The notes: generated by a model not told the origin, from the sequence alone. A DNA stretch of 64,000 bases from Hemerocallis citrina (GCA_017893485.1 CM030366.1:202735173-202799172), one strand, 5' to 3'; positions 21,747 through 34,139 are shown, counted from the stretch's first letter. Numbers and translations are program-made.

Positions 21747-24326
21747 TTCTTGAGATATTGTCTAAATTAATTTTGAGATTAAGAGAGATAGAGAGATGAG
21801 AATTTCACCGTACGTCGGACTCCATCACCGGCGTCGACATCCGTCGCCGCCGCTACCGCAAGGTCACCGGCGCACCGCCACCTCAAGCAGCCACCTTGGT
21901 ATCAGCATCATCCTCCTCCTATTTCCCAAGTACTGTTAGCAATCGGGTGTGGGAAATCAGATTTAATTTTTTGATTGGATTTCATTGGTGTTCTGTGTTC
22001 GGGTGTGAAGAGGGGATCGTCGAATTAATTCAAATTAGATCCGATTGGTCGAAGCATTGTTGTTGCGTGTTAGGGCTTAGGATCGGATCCTTGCTGTTAT
22101 TAGGTACTCATATCCCACTTTTGACTGAGGCTTTTGATTGGATCTTTTTTTGGTGTTTCGTGTTTGGGTATAGTATGGGATTTGCTACAGTGTGTTTTCA
22201 ATTCAGATCTAACTCTCCAATTCTCCTTGATTTTTATCAAGATCCAGTCCACTCTAAACTTTAAGATCTGTATTGTTTTTATTTGATTTAATTTTCTGTT
22301 TATTGTTTATTAGACAGTTTTACAGAAAAAATCTTTTTTTTACTGAAATTATACTCAGTGGCGGAGCCAGACAAATCAAAATGGAGGTCCCAAATTTTTT
22401 TTTTCCCGGTATCGACATAATTGTTGCCGAAAATCTCTTACTTTACTTTTTTTTTTTGAAGAATTAAAGTAATTGGATCAAAATAAAATTATAATCAAAG
22501 TAAATATTCGAATTTATATTTTTAGTATCATGTATTTTTTCGCACTTGTACAGTTGTACTCTAAATTTGGTAAGAGTAATACTAATCAATAATCATCTAC
22601 ACTATTTATACTGTTATAATACTAGAGGCTAAGAGATACGTCTCAAATGAACAAATGTACTTGTAACTTGTGTACACACTAATTTCTTATTCAAAATTTT
22701 ATCCAATGATTACATAGATCAAATAATAAGTATCACTGTTAATTTTTAGCTCAAAGCTCATACTACTATTTTAAGCCTTTAATAAGAGGTAGATTAGACT
22801 TGGGGTTCCCAAATTATTTTTAACTGGGGGGCCAACTAAAAATTTTGGTCTATGTTAGAGGGTTTTACATAGTTTTTGGGTCCCAAATGTTCCCCCTACT
22901 CTCTTCCTACCTCCGCCACTGATTATGCTAATAGTAATTATTCAGAATTAACCCTCTAAATTTTGGAATTTACTGTTTATTCCTTTAAGATGAAAATCTT
23001 AATCGTGCATACAAGATTCTGAAACTAGAGACATTTGATAATTTTGAATTTAACAGCTGGAAGATGAAAGCACAATACGATATGTAGATGAATTTGTTTC
23101 TGAGGAGATAGTGCGGGCAGTGGGGATATTATTTGGACTAGATCCAAATATGATTGAACTGGATCAGATATGAAATTAAAGCTAAGTTCTTTACCTGCAT
23201 ATGTATTTAATTATTTGTTATTGCTAAGTGCTAAAGTTCAAAACCGTATTAACCATTGTTTAATTAAATGTAAGTTTGAAAAACTGTTTTGTCTATGTGC
23301 TAAGGATCAAATATTTATTTTGATAAGTTAAATTATATGTTTTGATTATAAATTTGTATCTCCAATTAAATTGTTGTTCGAATTAAATAGTGCTAATAAT
23401 TCGTTTAATTGACTAACCTTTTAACAATGTGATGAATGTAGGGACTTCAAAGTTACTTACAAATTGTGTGTATTGGGGATGATGAATTTGCGTTAAGGTA
23501 GAATAAGTCTATACCACACAGATTTCTCCATCGAATTTGGAAAACACTTCTAACTTGAAGTGTCGGTATGATCTACTGTAATCATTTCTTAGTATTTCCA
23601 TATGATGAATGTGTTAACGTTTTGTGCGTTTGATTAAATGATTGAAATTTTAAATCATAATTAGTCTCATTTTGAAAACTAGCATATTTAGGGTTGTTAA
23701 GTGTGTCTTGTCATACTGTGTGTATAGATTTATTGGGTAACCCGTCGTTTGCAATTTGTGTGAGATCGAATATTTGCTTATTTAATAAAGATTGATGTAT
23801 AAAATCTATAACAAATGTCTGCAACGTAGTTGAGAGCATCTTTTAATGTAGGATATGACTTTATTAGTTACGCTTTGTTCTTTCTTATTCATTGTAGTAT
23901 GTGTGCAAAATTGAATTATAAAATATAGATCATTATCTCGATTAACATTTCGAAGATGATGAAGAACGAATATAGGAAAGAACTCTTCGCTCAATGTGTT
24001 TGAGCAATTGGATATTGTTAGAACCACGAGAAAAAGCAAACATTTTTATGAAATGTAATAGAGTAATTTTGTATTAACTCTTATTTTATTATTATTATTT
24101 CAATGTGCATAATATAGTCTATTGCATGTGTAAGTTGAGTTTAACAAACGAAGTAACTGATAATAGTAGTTCTCATTTGTATAGTCCTTGAATACAGCAT
24201 AATAGGCTAGGACATGTGAACTATATCTTAAATTATTTGCTCTTGTTAAAACTCATAATCTGCTAAATGACATCTCATTAAATATGACAATTGTGAAATT
24301 TTTGTTCAAATTATGATCACTAGAAA

Positions 24327-24494
24327 ATTATTTAGTGTATCAATTTTTTGAGTCAATACATTCGGATATTTGTGATCTCAGTAGCTTTGTGACTAGATCA
24401 GATAATGAAAATTATTGAGTGTATCAATTTTTTGAGTCAATATATTCGGATATTTGTGATCTCAGTAGTTTTGTAACTGAATGAGATAATGATT
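24327..24494 (+). repeat. 84-bp tandem duplication inside copia-2
   Basis: Two units share AGTGTATCAATTTTTTGAGT and GATATTTGTGATCTCAGTAG with a period of 84. Copia-1 has a single unit at the homologous place (near 8510-8580), so this duplication is specific to copia-2. Confidence 0.75.
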
Positions 24495-25982
24495 GGTCAG
24501 AAGTATTTAGTTACTTTGGAGATGATTATTGAATGTTTTTCATATATATGGAGGATGAATCACTCGTTATTTTAATGAATTAAAAATCTAGTTAGATGCT
24601 AAGATCAAAATATTTCAAATTTGAAAGAGGTAGTGAATATGTTTTGATAATTTTAGAGAATTTTACATTTGACATAATCTCTAGTGCACTCTATTTACCA
24701 TTGTCAAACGGTATTGATAAAGTTAGAATCAAATACTTAGTGAAATATTGAATTCTATGTTATTGACTGTTAGTTTGACTTTGTATAATTATGTGTGATA
24801 TTGTATTATTAACCATATTCATAATTTGTTACCACATTCTAAATTACTTATACCATGTAGATTAACGGCATAATTCCACAAATAATTTTGTTCAAGTGAA
24901 AACATGTGGTGTGATACATTTGTTAGAGTACATAACCCTAGAAGGCTTAAAGTAGGATCCGTAACAAATACTTGTGTGTACTTAGAAAGTGCAAAATATA
25001 GTTCTATAGATAGTTTTGGATCTATTTAATTTTTGTTAGTAGAATCTAAACGCGCAGAGTTGTTTGAGAATGTGTTCATCAAAGATAAATTTATGAAATT
25101 ACCTAGTCCTACCAGCCTTACTGACACTTAAAACTTTAACGGAAGATAAGCCAAGAATACTCTTTCTTAGATAATGTGTAACACCCGGCAAAATTGAGTA
25201 ATGACAATTTTTCCATCAGGTGTTACGCACGTATATTTTGTACCGTTACGAGTAATATTCGTAACATATTTTTATATAAATGTCATACGTATCTTATATT
25301 CGGATTATTTATATGTTTTCCGTTTTCTCAAAACTCATTTCTATCCAATTTTTATCCAACTAAAATATTTATTTTAATCTTTGTGTTTTTACGTGTATTG
25401 CACGTGTTTTTAATACACGTGTCGATTACGTGAATTTCACCATTACGCGAAATATCTGTAACATTATCAAAATAAATATTTTTCGTATATTATATTCCGA
25501 TTATTTATAAACATTTTCTTGTTAATCAAATCTATTTCATATTTTGAATATTTTTATGTGCATCGCACGTAAATTTTTAAGTGCATTTTTATTTCTAATT
25601 TTTTTAAAAGTCGTGTACATCTTTATTCTCATCTTATTTGTCACATTATATTATTTATATTTTTATTAAAACCCATAGACCTAAAGTCCACTAGAAAATG
25701 TATTTAAAAGAAAAGCCCATAATAAATTCTACTCTTTAAATGAACAATTTTTAATTCTAGACATTTGTTATGTAAAAAAAACTAGCCGAATAATAATAAA
25801 AAATATTAATTAAATGAATGAAAAGTGTATGCACGTAGAGTGCATGTGCACGTGTGTGCACATAAAGCGTCAAGGAGATGAAGAGATGGGGGTTTGAGGT
25901 AGTAAATGGTGAGTGAGTATTTATTTTTGATAATTGGTATTTAATTTGGGTAGTGGGTGTCTCTTCATTCACCCAAATACCC

Positions 25983-25990
25983 TATAAATA
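25983..25990 (+). promoter_or_regulatory. LTR TATA box
   Basis: TATAAATA, followed by a purine-rich leader. It sits at the same relative place as TATATAAG (54031-54038) in copy 3. Confidence 0.55.
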
Positions 25991-27051
25991 CCACTTCTTA
26001 CTTCATGAATATTGCACAAAAATCAAAGGAAACAAAAGAAACAAAAGAAAGAGAGAGAAGAGAGAATGAGATTTTGGTGTTGGCAAATTGCAAGGAGAAG
26101 GCTTGCTTTGGTTGGAACTTGGAGCAACTTCCTAATAATTTTAATTTCAATTTCAATTTTTGCATCATAAGGTGAACGTTTCTTCTTTCTTTCTAAAATA
26201 TAGTAGTATGCATGTGTAGAAAAGATTGATGGATAAAATTCATATTTCATGTGAGTTCTAGTTAATTTTGTGATGCTATCTGATGATGTTATTTAGAATG
26301 TTTAATATAAATGAAATATGGAAGAAAATGCATGCTAGTTGAAAGATTGTCATGTAGATAAGTTAGAAGAGTTATTGGTTGCATAGTAATACATCATGTT
26401 TAGATTAAATGAATTGGGAATAAATTCATACATAAAGCTGTTAATTTATGCAACGAAAGTTGATGTTTTAAGTTTTAGTTTCACTTCAGAAAATTATATC
26501 TATTAAACTAGATGGAATTTAGAGCTAAAATTTTTATAGGAATATCTCGTATATGTCAGAAATATCTCATTAAAATTTCATAATTTTTGGATTTCGTTTA
26601 CTATTTTTATAAAATCCAAACTTAGGACTGGTTGGCAGTTAACTAGTTGCTGGAAATGTGTACACATTTCGGATTTTGACCATTTCAACATCTTAGATGA
26701 AGTAAATTGAGAAAAGTCAAAACTAAGAACTTGAAATAGACTCGTTAACCTTTCTTTAAAGTCTAAGAAAACAAAATTTCACAAATAATTGAATTTATAA
26801 TTAATTTTACAAAACTAAACAAGTGGCAGTATTTCAATATTTCGACCATACTGTAGATTTCGAAGAATTCAGGGTTATAGATACAATATTTTGGAGAAAC
26901 TTATAATTTAGAAATTGTAGTAGACTTTTATACCTTTATTTCGATTTAAATAATGCAAAATTTCATGAAGTATATAATTTTCTATAATTTTTATAAGTAG
27001 CATATGCTGCAGTTTTCTGATTTTGAACTTAATGTTTTGCAAATGAATTTA

Positions 27052-27765
27052 GATGAAGTAATTGAGGATAATTCTAGGTGATTTTAACTACAAAGATATA
27101 GTAGACTCTCTTATGAAACTAATAAATTTATTTTTTGAATAGAACTGAGATTTATAATTGAAATATAGATGAATATAAAAAGGGTTCACTTAATCAAAGA
27201 AACTTTGTAACTTATTGAGGAAAATTGTTGGTTGTGTGTGTCTAACTAAGAAGTTGTTTATAAGAAATTCGATGCGGAAAATTGTTATTGAATGAGTTGT
27301 GAAATTAAATACTTCGTGAATTATAAACATAAAGTGGATCAAGAGAATTGTGAATAAAAGATGAAATGTTTATGTTGAGGTTCTTTATAACTTACTTCAT
27401 CTCTAGTAGATGAAGTAATTGAGGATAATTCTAAGTGATTTTAACTACAAAGATATAATAGACTCTCTTATGAAACTAATAAATTTATTTTTTGAATAGA
27501 ATTGAGATTTACAATTGAAATATAGATGAATATAAAAAGGGTTCACTTAATCAAAGAAACTTTGCATCTTATTGAGGATAATTGTTGGTTGTGTGTGTCT
27601 AACTAAGAAGTTGTTTATAAGAAATTCGATGTGGAAAATTGTTATTGAATGAGTTGTTACATCTGAATTTTTACTTTAAAAAAAACTATATTTATTAAAA
27701 CGTGTATCGCACGTGTAAACTACTAGTAAACATAAAGTGGATAAAGAGAATTGTGAATAAAAGAT
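27052..27765 (+). repeat. 357-bp direct duplication with a Helitron tail in the second copy
   Basis: Both units start GATGAAGTAATTGAGGATAA (27052 and 27409). They are nearly identical through GAAATTCGATG and the GAATGAGTTG block. In unit 2 a 24-bp stretch is replaced by 27658-27726, which carries a Helitron 3' end: hairpin ACGTGTATCGCACGT, spacer, CTAG (27723-27726). After it the units match again (AAACATAAAGTGGAT). Confidence 0.75.
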
Positions 27766-28169
27766 AAAATGTTTATGGTTGTTAGAATCTAGAACCCAAC
27801 TGTCAACCACAGGCTGCCTTTCAAAAATTGATTAATCAATTAGGTGATTCTTGATCATAGACTATATCATGTATATATTATTTATTTTATTTCAACTGTC
27901 GATGTGGGCTTAATGTTACTTACCTCTCTCTGTCTCTGTGAAATGCCGCAACCAAGGTGGGCCCATGCCTTTACACCACGTGACCTCCTTTTCACGTGAA
28001 AGGCACCGCACATGAGTATCAAATCTCCACATTTTTTTTATATACCAAATATGCTGTAAGTGGGCCCCCCAATCACATTTCACCATTCACATACTAATCC
28101 ATTTATATACATATATCAGCCATCACACCTTACCAAGCGCCAATATATTTCACTATATATATATATATA

Positions 28170-28752
28170 CTAGATTTGCCCGTGGGCACATGCCTACGGC
28201 ACGTCTTCGGAACGATACAACACACGAAGAGTCCTGTAAACAGTAAAATAACAATTATGTAGTTCAAGTTTGAATAGTATGATAATAATTAGTTGTAAAT
28301 AAAAGTCCATGTTTTCATTAGTATATGTTGAAAAATAATTATAAATGAGGGTGTAAAATTCAACTTCTTAGAACTTGAAGTGTGGAAAATCATGAAATTT
28401 AACTGTTAATGAGATATTTACTATTTTCAATATAACATGTGCAATAAAAACAGCATAAAAATTCTGAAAATTTTACAAACCTGAAATCTTAAAATCTAAA
28501 TTTCTAAGTAATAAAGAAAGAATAAGAGAAAGAGAGGGAGAGAGAGAGAGAGAGAAATAAGAAAAAGTGAATAGAGAAGAGAGAGATAGTAATAAAGTAA
28601 TGAGTTTTTTAGTTTTGAGGGAAAATTTTAATTTTGGGATTTGAAATTTTGGGCAGAAAAATATGTTTTGTGAGATACAATCTAGGCCATTGGTTTTAGG
28701 GGATATTGAATGAGAGCCACTTGATAGCTTTCTTTGTAATTTATTATATAGA
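28170..28752 (-). mobile_element. Non-autonomous Helitron, tandem copy A (583 bp)
   Basis: On the minus strand it starts TCTATATAATAAATTACAAA and ends with a hairpin-rich tail, CGTGCCGTAGGCA then TGCCCACGGGCA, followed by AAT and CTAG (28170-28173). It has a GA-rich internal tract near 28500-28560. The termini match those of the 8.2-kb Helitron at 39297-47530. It lies inside the solo LTR 25177-30549. No Rep/helicase is encoded. Confidence 0.75.
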
Positions 28753-28765
28753 TTATATATATATA

Positions 28766-29348
28766 CTAGATTTGCCCGTGGACACGTGCCTACGGCACGT
28801 CTTCGGAACGATAAAACACACGAAAAGTCCTGTAAACAGTAAAACAACAATTATGTAGTTCAAGTTTGAATAGTATGACAATAATTAGTTGTAAATAAAA
28901 GTCCATGTTTCTATTAGTATATGTTGAAAAATAATTATAAATGATGGTGTAAAATCCAACTTCTTAGAATTTTAAGGGTGGAAAATGATGAAATTTAACT
29001 GTTGAAGAGATATTTGCTATTTTCAATATAACATGTGCAATAAAAAATCATAAAGATTCTCAAAATTTTATAAACCTGAAATCTTAAAATCTAAATTTCT
29101 AAGTAGGTTAAGAAAGAATTAGAGAAAGAGAGGGAGAGAGAGAAAGAGAGAAATATGAAAAAGTGAAGAAAGAAGAGAGAGATAGTAATAAAGTAATGAG
29201 TTTTTTAGTTTTGGGGGAAAAATTTAATTTTGGGATTTAAAATTTTAGGCGGGAAAATATGTTTTGTAAGAATCAATCTAAGCCATTGATGTTAGGAGAG
29301 ATTGAATGAGAGCTACTTGATAGCTTTCTTTGTAATTTATTATATAGA
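28766..29348 (-). mobile_element. Non-autonomous Helitron, tandem copy B (583 bp)
   Basis: Same orientation, same termini and same length as copy A, separated from it by 13 bp of TA-rich sequence. The two are alike over their whole length with scattered substitutions, so this is a head-to-tail dimer. Confidence 0.75.
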
Positions 29349-29644
29349 TATACTATACTATTATATTTTTATTTTTTTTCAGAAATTATGGGATGTTACA
29401 CCCTAGTAACCGGCATTGTAAATAAGAAAATTTGAGAACTAACCAGTGTGAGTTAAGTATCTCTTGAGAAGTAGCCGGTTTGGGCTAACTTTCTCTCGTG
29501 TTGATTTAAGTCTGGTAGGGTAAGCTAGCTCTAGGTTGTGTTGATTTAAAACTAAAACTTCAGGACATGCACAAAGGGGAGATGTGATGAAGTATGGGCA
29601 AACATGAGCTTGAGGGCCTTGATAGTGCGATGGGAGGTTATCTT

Positions 29645-29950
29645 CAGAATTATCGGAGTTGCGGCTCGCGGTGGGAGATATTCCTTCTGAATTATTAGGA
29701 TCAAGGCGACGCTCGTGGGGTATTTGTGTGGTGAGGTACTGATGACAGTGCGGTGTGGGTTTCGTCTCTAGAATTATCGGGGTGTTAGGTGTGATGGCCG
29801 AAAATCACTCGCAATGGGAGAACGAATCTCAAGAATTATCGGGGTTATACCTCGCGGTGTGGGTATTCACCTCTAGAATTATTGGGTGTGAGGCAGCGTG
29901 TCCAAAATCACTTGGAGTGGGAGTGCGATACTCAAGAATTATCGGGGTGG
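29645..29950 (+). repeat. Degenerate AGAATTATCGGGGT repeats in the LTR
   Basis: Variants of AGAATTATCGGGGT recur at about 29646, 29688, 29770, 29832, 29875 and 29935, in units of about 45-65 bp that also carry GTGGGAG/CTCGCGGTG. Copy 3 has a similar degenerate block near 56240-56470. Confidence 0.6.
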
Positions 29951-30572
29951 TACTAGATACTCACAGAATAATCTAAAACATACATTAGTCACCGTAGCAG
30001 TAATTCATAGCGATGGATTAAACCCTACATTGAGGAGTACGATAAGGGCTTGCCCTCGGTCCTATGTAGAATGAGATGCATAGAATCCGAATAAGTATGC
30101 ATTAATGCATTGTAGTATAACATCTGCATTAGGCATTAAGTCATATCATACACTGACATGTTTAGGATAGTCACTCTTTTACACTTTATTATGCATTCAA
30201 GTTTTTGGTTGCTAAAGTAAGAGAATCGTTATATTACGACATAGTGAGGATCACTGTTTTATATTGCATCGGTTGTAAGCAACTGACGTGCTCACAAATT
30301 TTTCAATCCAGGACTTCGATTGGCAAGGACGTAAAGATGAATTGATGCTAACGACTATTATCATGATTTAATTTGTTGATTTTAAGTTGTATTTATCATG
30401 TTGTATTTATTTAAATTTCTGATGCGTTGGCGTAAAGAACTTGCTGTATAATAAAACTTTTTTTAATTTCCTTGTAACATTGTACAAATTTGAAGTAGAA
30501 GATCCTGTTGTGCTACGAATTACATATAAATGGAATATGGGGTGTTACATAATGAAATGAATATGTTGTTAT

Positions 30573-30909
30573 AAAAAACAGAGAAATCATCCTTCCGCTG
30601 TGCCAGCTGAGCCTCCAAAACTCCAACTCTCTTCTTCAGGGTCTCCACTTGCCTCTGAAGAGAAGCCACAGTGCCACCCAGCGCTGGTCCTTTTTCTTCA
30701 TCGGAAGAAGAATCGTCAGATGAATCCGGCGGTGTGGTAATCTCTCGAGATTCAGGCCACTCCTCATCATCAGAATCTGCTTGCCCAGGGTGATACTCGT
30801 CCTCAGAATCAGCCTGTCCAGGATGGTACTCTTCCTCAATAATATGCCAGTCGTCGCCTCCAGCAGGGTCGAAGTGATCAGCCATCTTAGAATAGAGAGG
30901 AAGAAGCAT
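30573..30909 (-). pseudogene. N-terminal gag fragment of the truncated LTR element
   Basis: The likely start is ATG at 30885 (MADHFDPAGG). The reading frame is open for about 104 codons until homology is cut near 30573. It contains two copies of EYHPGQADS, an acidic serine-rich stretch, and a coiled-coil-like segment LQRQVETLKKRVGVLEAQL. It lies 150 bases downstream of a tRNA-Met primer site next to an LTR, so its place is that of gag, although no retrotransposon gag domain is reached. The sequence between 30555 and 30572 looks like leftover copia-2. An upstream in-frame ATG exists at 30909. Confidence 0.55.
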
Positions 30910-31038
30910 AAATCATAGAGCAACACAAATGTATGTCACTTACATTTAAATCTCTAAACTCAAACACACGCTCTAATGTCCACTTCTAGGGTGTCGTTCC
31001 TTATAAATTTGTACAAGTGTGAAAGCGTAGAAAGCGTG

Positions 31039-31050
31039 GCTCTGATACCA
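31039..31050 (-). promoter_or_regulatory. Primer binding site complementary to tRNA-Met
   Basis: On the minus strand TGGTATCAGAGC follows the LTR end (31054) after a 3-base gap. This is the standard initiator-Met primer site of many plant LTR elements. It fixes the LTR at 31054-33938 as a minus-oriented 5' LTR. Confidence 0.85.
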
Positions 31051-32339
31051 CTCTGTAACGCCCCGAATCCCAAATCACTGAATTCGAGATGTTCTACAGG
31101 ATCTTTTCACTTTCTTTGAGTACAATTTTACAAGGAATTTCAAACTTTTCTTTTACATCAGAGTTTACATCATATATTACAATTTACATTTACACAGCGG
31201 AAGCAAAATATACAACATTTACATAAATGAACAACAACATAATAAGATCTTTATGCATCCATTCCTCTTTACATGTAATTTTATCCTGCATGCAAAACTG
31301 TGGGTACGTCAGTTTATTCAACCGACGATAATTATACATGGCCATCCTCTCTATGCCAGAAACAGTATAACGAATCTCATTTCTTAACAAATCACAAACT
31401 TGTTCAATATAAGCATGTAAATCAAAAGGGAACTCTTAATGATGTCGTGTCGTGATTGTGCACTTAATCCTTAATGCAATTATTTAGTTTACATGACACT
31501 AATGCGCACTTGTTCGAATTCTATGCATCTCATACTACATAGGTTCGAGGGCAAGCCTCTTAATCGTTCTTCATTTTTATAGGGTTCAATCCCTCGCCAT
31601 GATTTACTCTACTTCTGTAATTACGGTGAGTATCTTAAATGGTCTATGAGTACAAGCTCGTGCACTGGACCCTGGAGGGGAACCCCACGCCATGTCTTGA
31701 CTCATCAAGCATGCATTCTGTGGCAATTCAAGCCTCCTCCCTAAACACAATCCTCTTGCAGTCACCAAACATCCCACAAGTGTGACTAAAGTCCGATCAT
31801 TCTGAGTTGTGCCCGCGCCATGTCTTGACTCATCAAGCATGCATTCTGCGGCTCACACACCCGCACCGTAAACTCTAGTTCTCATACTTATGTTTTTCTC
31901 TCACTTTCATCACCTCCACACTATGTATTAAAATTATTAGAATCATGAATAAAATCAAAGCTCTAGAGTTAGCCTCTCCACCACACCGGACTTATCATTT
32001 CATTTACATATGACCAACCTTGGCCTTCTTTTCAATATCATTTCATTTCACTACCGGGGGAGACTTAGCTACTCTTTCGTTCAATTTCAAATTCACAATT
32101 TCCAATTGAGCATCCTCAGCTCATAATTCATTTTAGAGTCTCACAGACTTTCTCATCATGATCTTAGCCTTTCATATTCATTTAATTTTCATTTCTCATC
32201 TATGATTCATTTTGCATAATCCACACAGCCATAAAAGAGTCCATAGACTTCAATCATAAAGTTCACAACTTCCAACAGCAAATAAAATGAAATTCATACA
32301 TATCAAAGTCCACTCTGTACAGTCAACTTGGAAGAACAC

Positions 32340-33075
32340 CAGTCGACTCATACAGTCAAATACAGGTTCATCATAAATACTCGGGATAGTCGACTGCTGT
32401 ACACGACCAGTCGGCTGTCCCGCAACTTTTCATGTTCACAGTGTCATCCACATGACAGTCGACTGTTCATCCACCAGTCGTCTGTCCTGGGATTTTCAAC
32501 AGCACAATTCTAAGTCCAGCTCAGTCGACTGGCTACACGCACTAAGTCGACTGATCAGTTCCATAATTCAAAAACAGCAATTTATCTTTCTAACCGTTCT
32601 CACATGCATTTTCATCACAGCATACATACATCCATATTTTATAAACATCACACTTCTTACTTGTTCAGCAACATCGTAGCATGGAATTTCAAGTTACTAA
32701 TATGCTCTTTTCTTTAAGAAAAATACTTTAAACATGCATTCACACTTTCTTACGAAGATGAAGATATAAATCTCAAGTCATTATACTGGGTCATCACAAT
32801 GGAATATCTCGTTACACGGAGTTTCCAAATAATCATAATTAATTTGAAGCACCAGTCGGCTGAACACAGTATCAGTCGACTGCTCCGACAGTTCTTAGTT
32901 TTGTTAATCATCACTAGTTCTTTTCATCCATTTACCTTCCCTCCATCATATGTGTCATAGGGAAAATACAAGCTTAGTAATCACACCATTATGTCTATTT
33001 GTATGCATGTTTATCATCACATCATAAAAATAATTGTCTCGTACCAGTCGACTGGTTCGTACGTCAGTCGACTGT
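32340..33075. repeat. Cluster of AGTCGACT palindromes
   Basis: AGTCGACTG/CAGTCGACT or single-base variants (AGTCGGCTG, AGTCGTCTG) occur at about 32341, 32388, 32409, 32456, 32481, 32523, 32543, 32851, 32874, 33046 and 33065. The same motif clusters in the unrelated copia LTRs at 1-941 and 57716-58411. Confidence 0.7.
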
Positions 33076-33434
33076 ATCGACTCATCTCATCTTTGTTTTT
33101 CGTGCCATTTCTACACTATTAGTCCTCCATAATTATGAACATAAACATACTCAAGCATCTCTATTACGTACTAACTTACTCCTCATGCGCACAGTAACAA
33201 CATTAAAATTACAGCATGTTTTCTACATTAGAAGTCCTGAGAAACACCCACCTTATTTGACGAAATAATCGAGTCCAGCAAAGTCCTCAATGCGGTGCAG
33301 CACTTCTTGCCCCTTGCTCCTCACCGAAATCTCCAGAGTGCCTTCGGCCTTCACAGAAAAGCTCCCACACAACTCTCACAAATACTCTCTTATAAAATTA
33401 ATCTAGTGTAAAAGAAATAGGGGATAAGAGGGGG

Positions 33435-33442
33435 TATTTATA
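33435..33442 (-). promoter_or_regulatory. LTR TATA box
   Basis: TATAAATA on the minus strand, upstream of the leader of LTR copy 2. Confidence 0.55.
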
Positions 33443-34139
33443 CTAGAATATAGGTGAAATGGAGGGCTAGGATGTACTAGGGAGTTGGAAGATCAAGGGC
33501 TAAGATTCACTAAGAAGTTGTGAAAACTACCCACACTTCAAATAACTACCCACAACTCACCCCACTACACTCCCAAACCGGCCAAGCTAGTGTGCTTGTG
33601 CACGTGTACATTGAGTGCACGTGTACACACAAAACCGCACCACCAATATTGTACACTAAATACCCGGTCAAATAAAGGACAAGATGCTACACATTATAAG
33701 TTATAGAAAATAATAAAAGGGGTTTAAATCCATGGGCTAAAATTAGTTGGGCCAAAATAATTATTTTGTAGAAAATATGTAAATTAACCTTTGGGCTTAG
33801 GGAAAATATTTATAGAAAACAACATGCTTATTCATCATGAAGGTAAATAATAGCCAACAATGCTACACATGCACACCAAATAATAGAAAAATAAAGAAAT
33901 AATCTTCATATATATATTAGAAAAATCGGGGTATTACATGTTTTATATTGAAAAGTTTAATACTGAATAGTTTTGTACAATGAGATTTGCACTAATATGT
34001 TTAGTAAACATGATTTACAATTTAGTAAAATCAATGTATGTTTTTAAAACATGTATTATAGCTGTCGAATAAATAATTTAACAAATTTTGTGAAGAGCCT
34101 AGTATTTGAATCAAGTAATTCAGATCAATGTCTTTAATT

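Larger units (their letters stand above)
25177..30549 (+). mobile_element. Solo long LTR, copy 1 of the long-LTR family
   Basis: It starts TGTAACACCCGG and ends GGGGTGTTACA, with perfect duplication TAATG (25172-25176, 30550-30554). The TATA box is at 25983-25990. It shares with copies at 31054-33938 (inverted) and 53066-57007 the block GGGCTTGCCCTCGG plus ATGAGATGCATAGAAT, and the 3' block AATTCCTTGTAA...AGATCCTGT before the terminus. Without nested Helitrons (28170-29348) and a duplication it would be about 4 kb, like copy 3. Long LTRs ending in TGTAACACCCC-type inverted repeats plus a Met primer site (copy 2) suggest a chromovirus-like gypsy lineage, but that is an inference. Confidence 0.85.
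31054..33938 (-). mobile_element. Long LTR, copy 2 (5' LTR of a truncated element)
   Basis: Ends are TGTAACGCCCCGA and TCGGGGTATTACA. On the minus strand it has a TATA box (33435-33442) and the family's 3' block ending AGATCCTGT...GGGGCGTTACA, followed by the primer site. The rest of the element (most of the internal region and the 3' LTR) is missing, together with about 290 bases of copia-2 that copia-1 retains. It contains a perfect 33-bp direct repeat (31688-31720, 31816-31848) and a cluster of AGTCGACT motifs at 32340-33075. Confidence 0.8.

Noticed and set aside
28473..28850. 125-codon minus ORF with Leu/Ser repeats
   Set aside because: Translation of the GA-rich tract of a non-autonomous Helitron; crosses the boundary between the two tandem copies.
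29645..29950. AGAATTATCGGGGT repeats considered as CRISPR or satellite
   Set aside because: Irregular spacing and degenerate units inside an LTR.
31039..31050. Possible tRNA-like piece
   Set aside because: Only the 12-base primer complement of tRNA-Met; no tRNA fold around it. No tRNA gene was found in the window.
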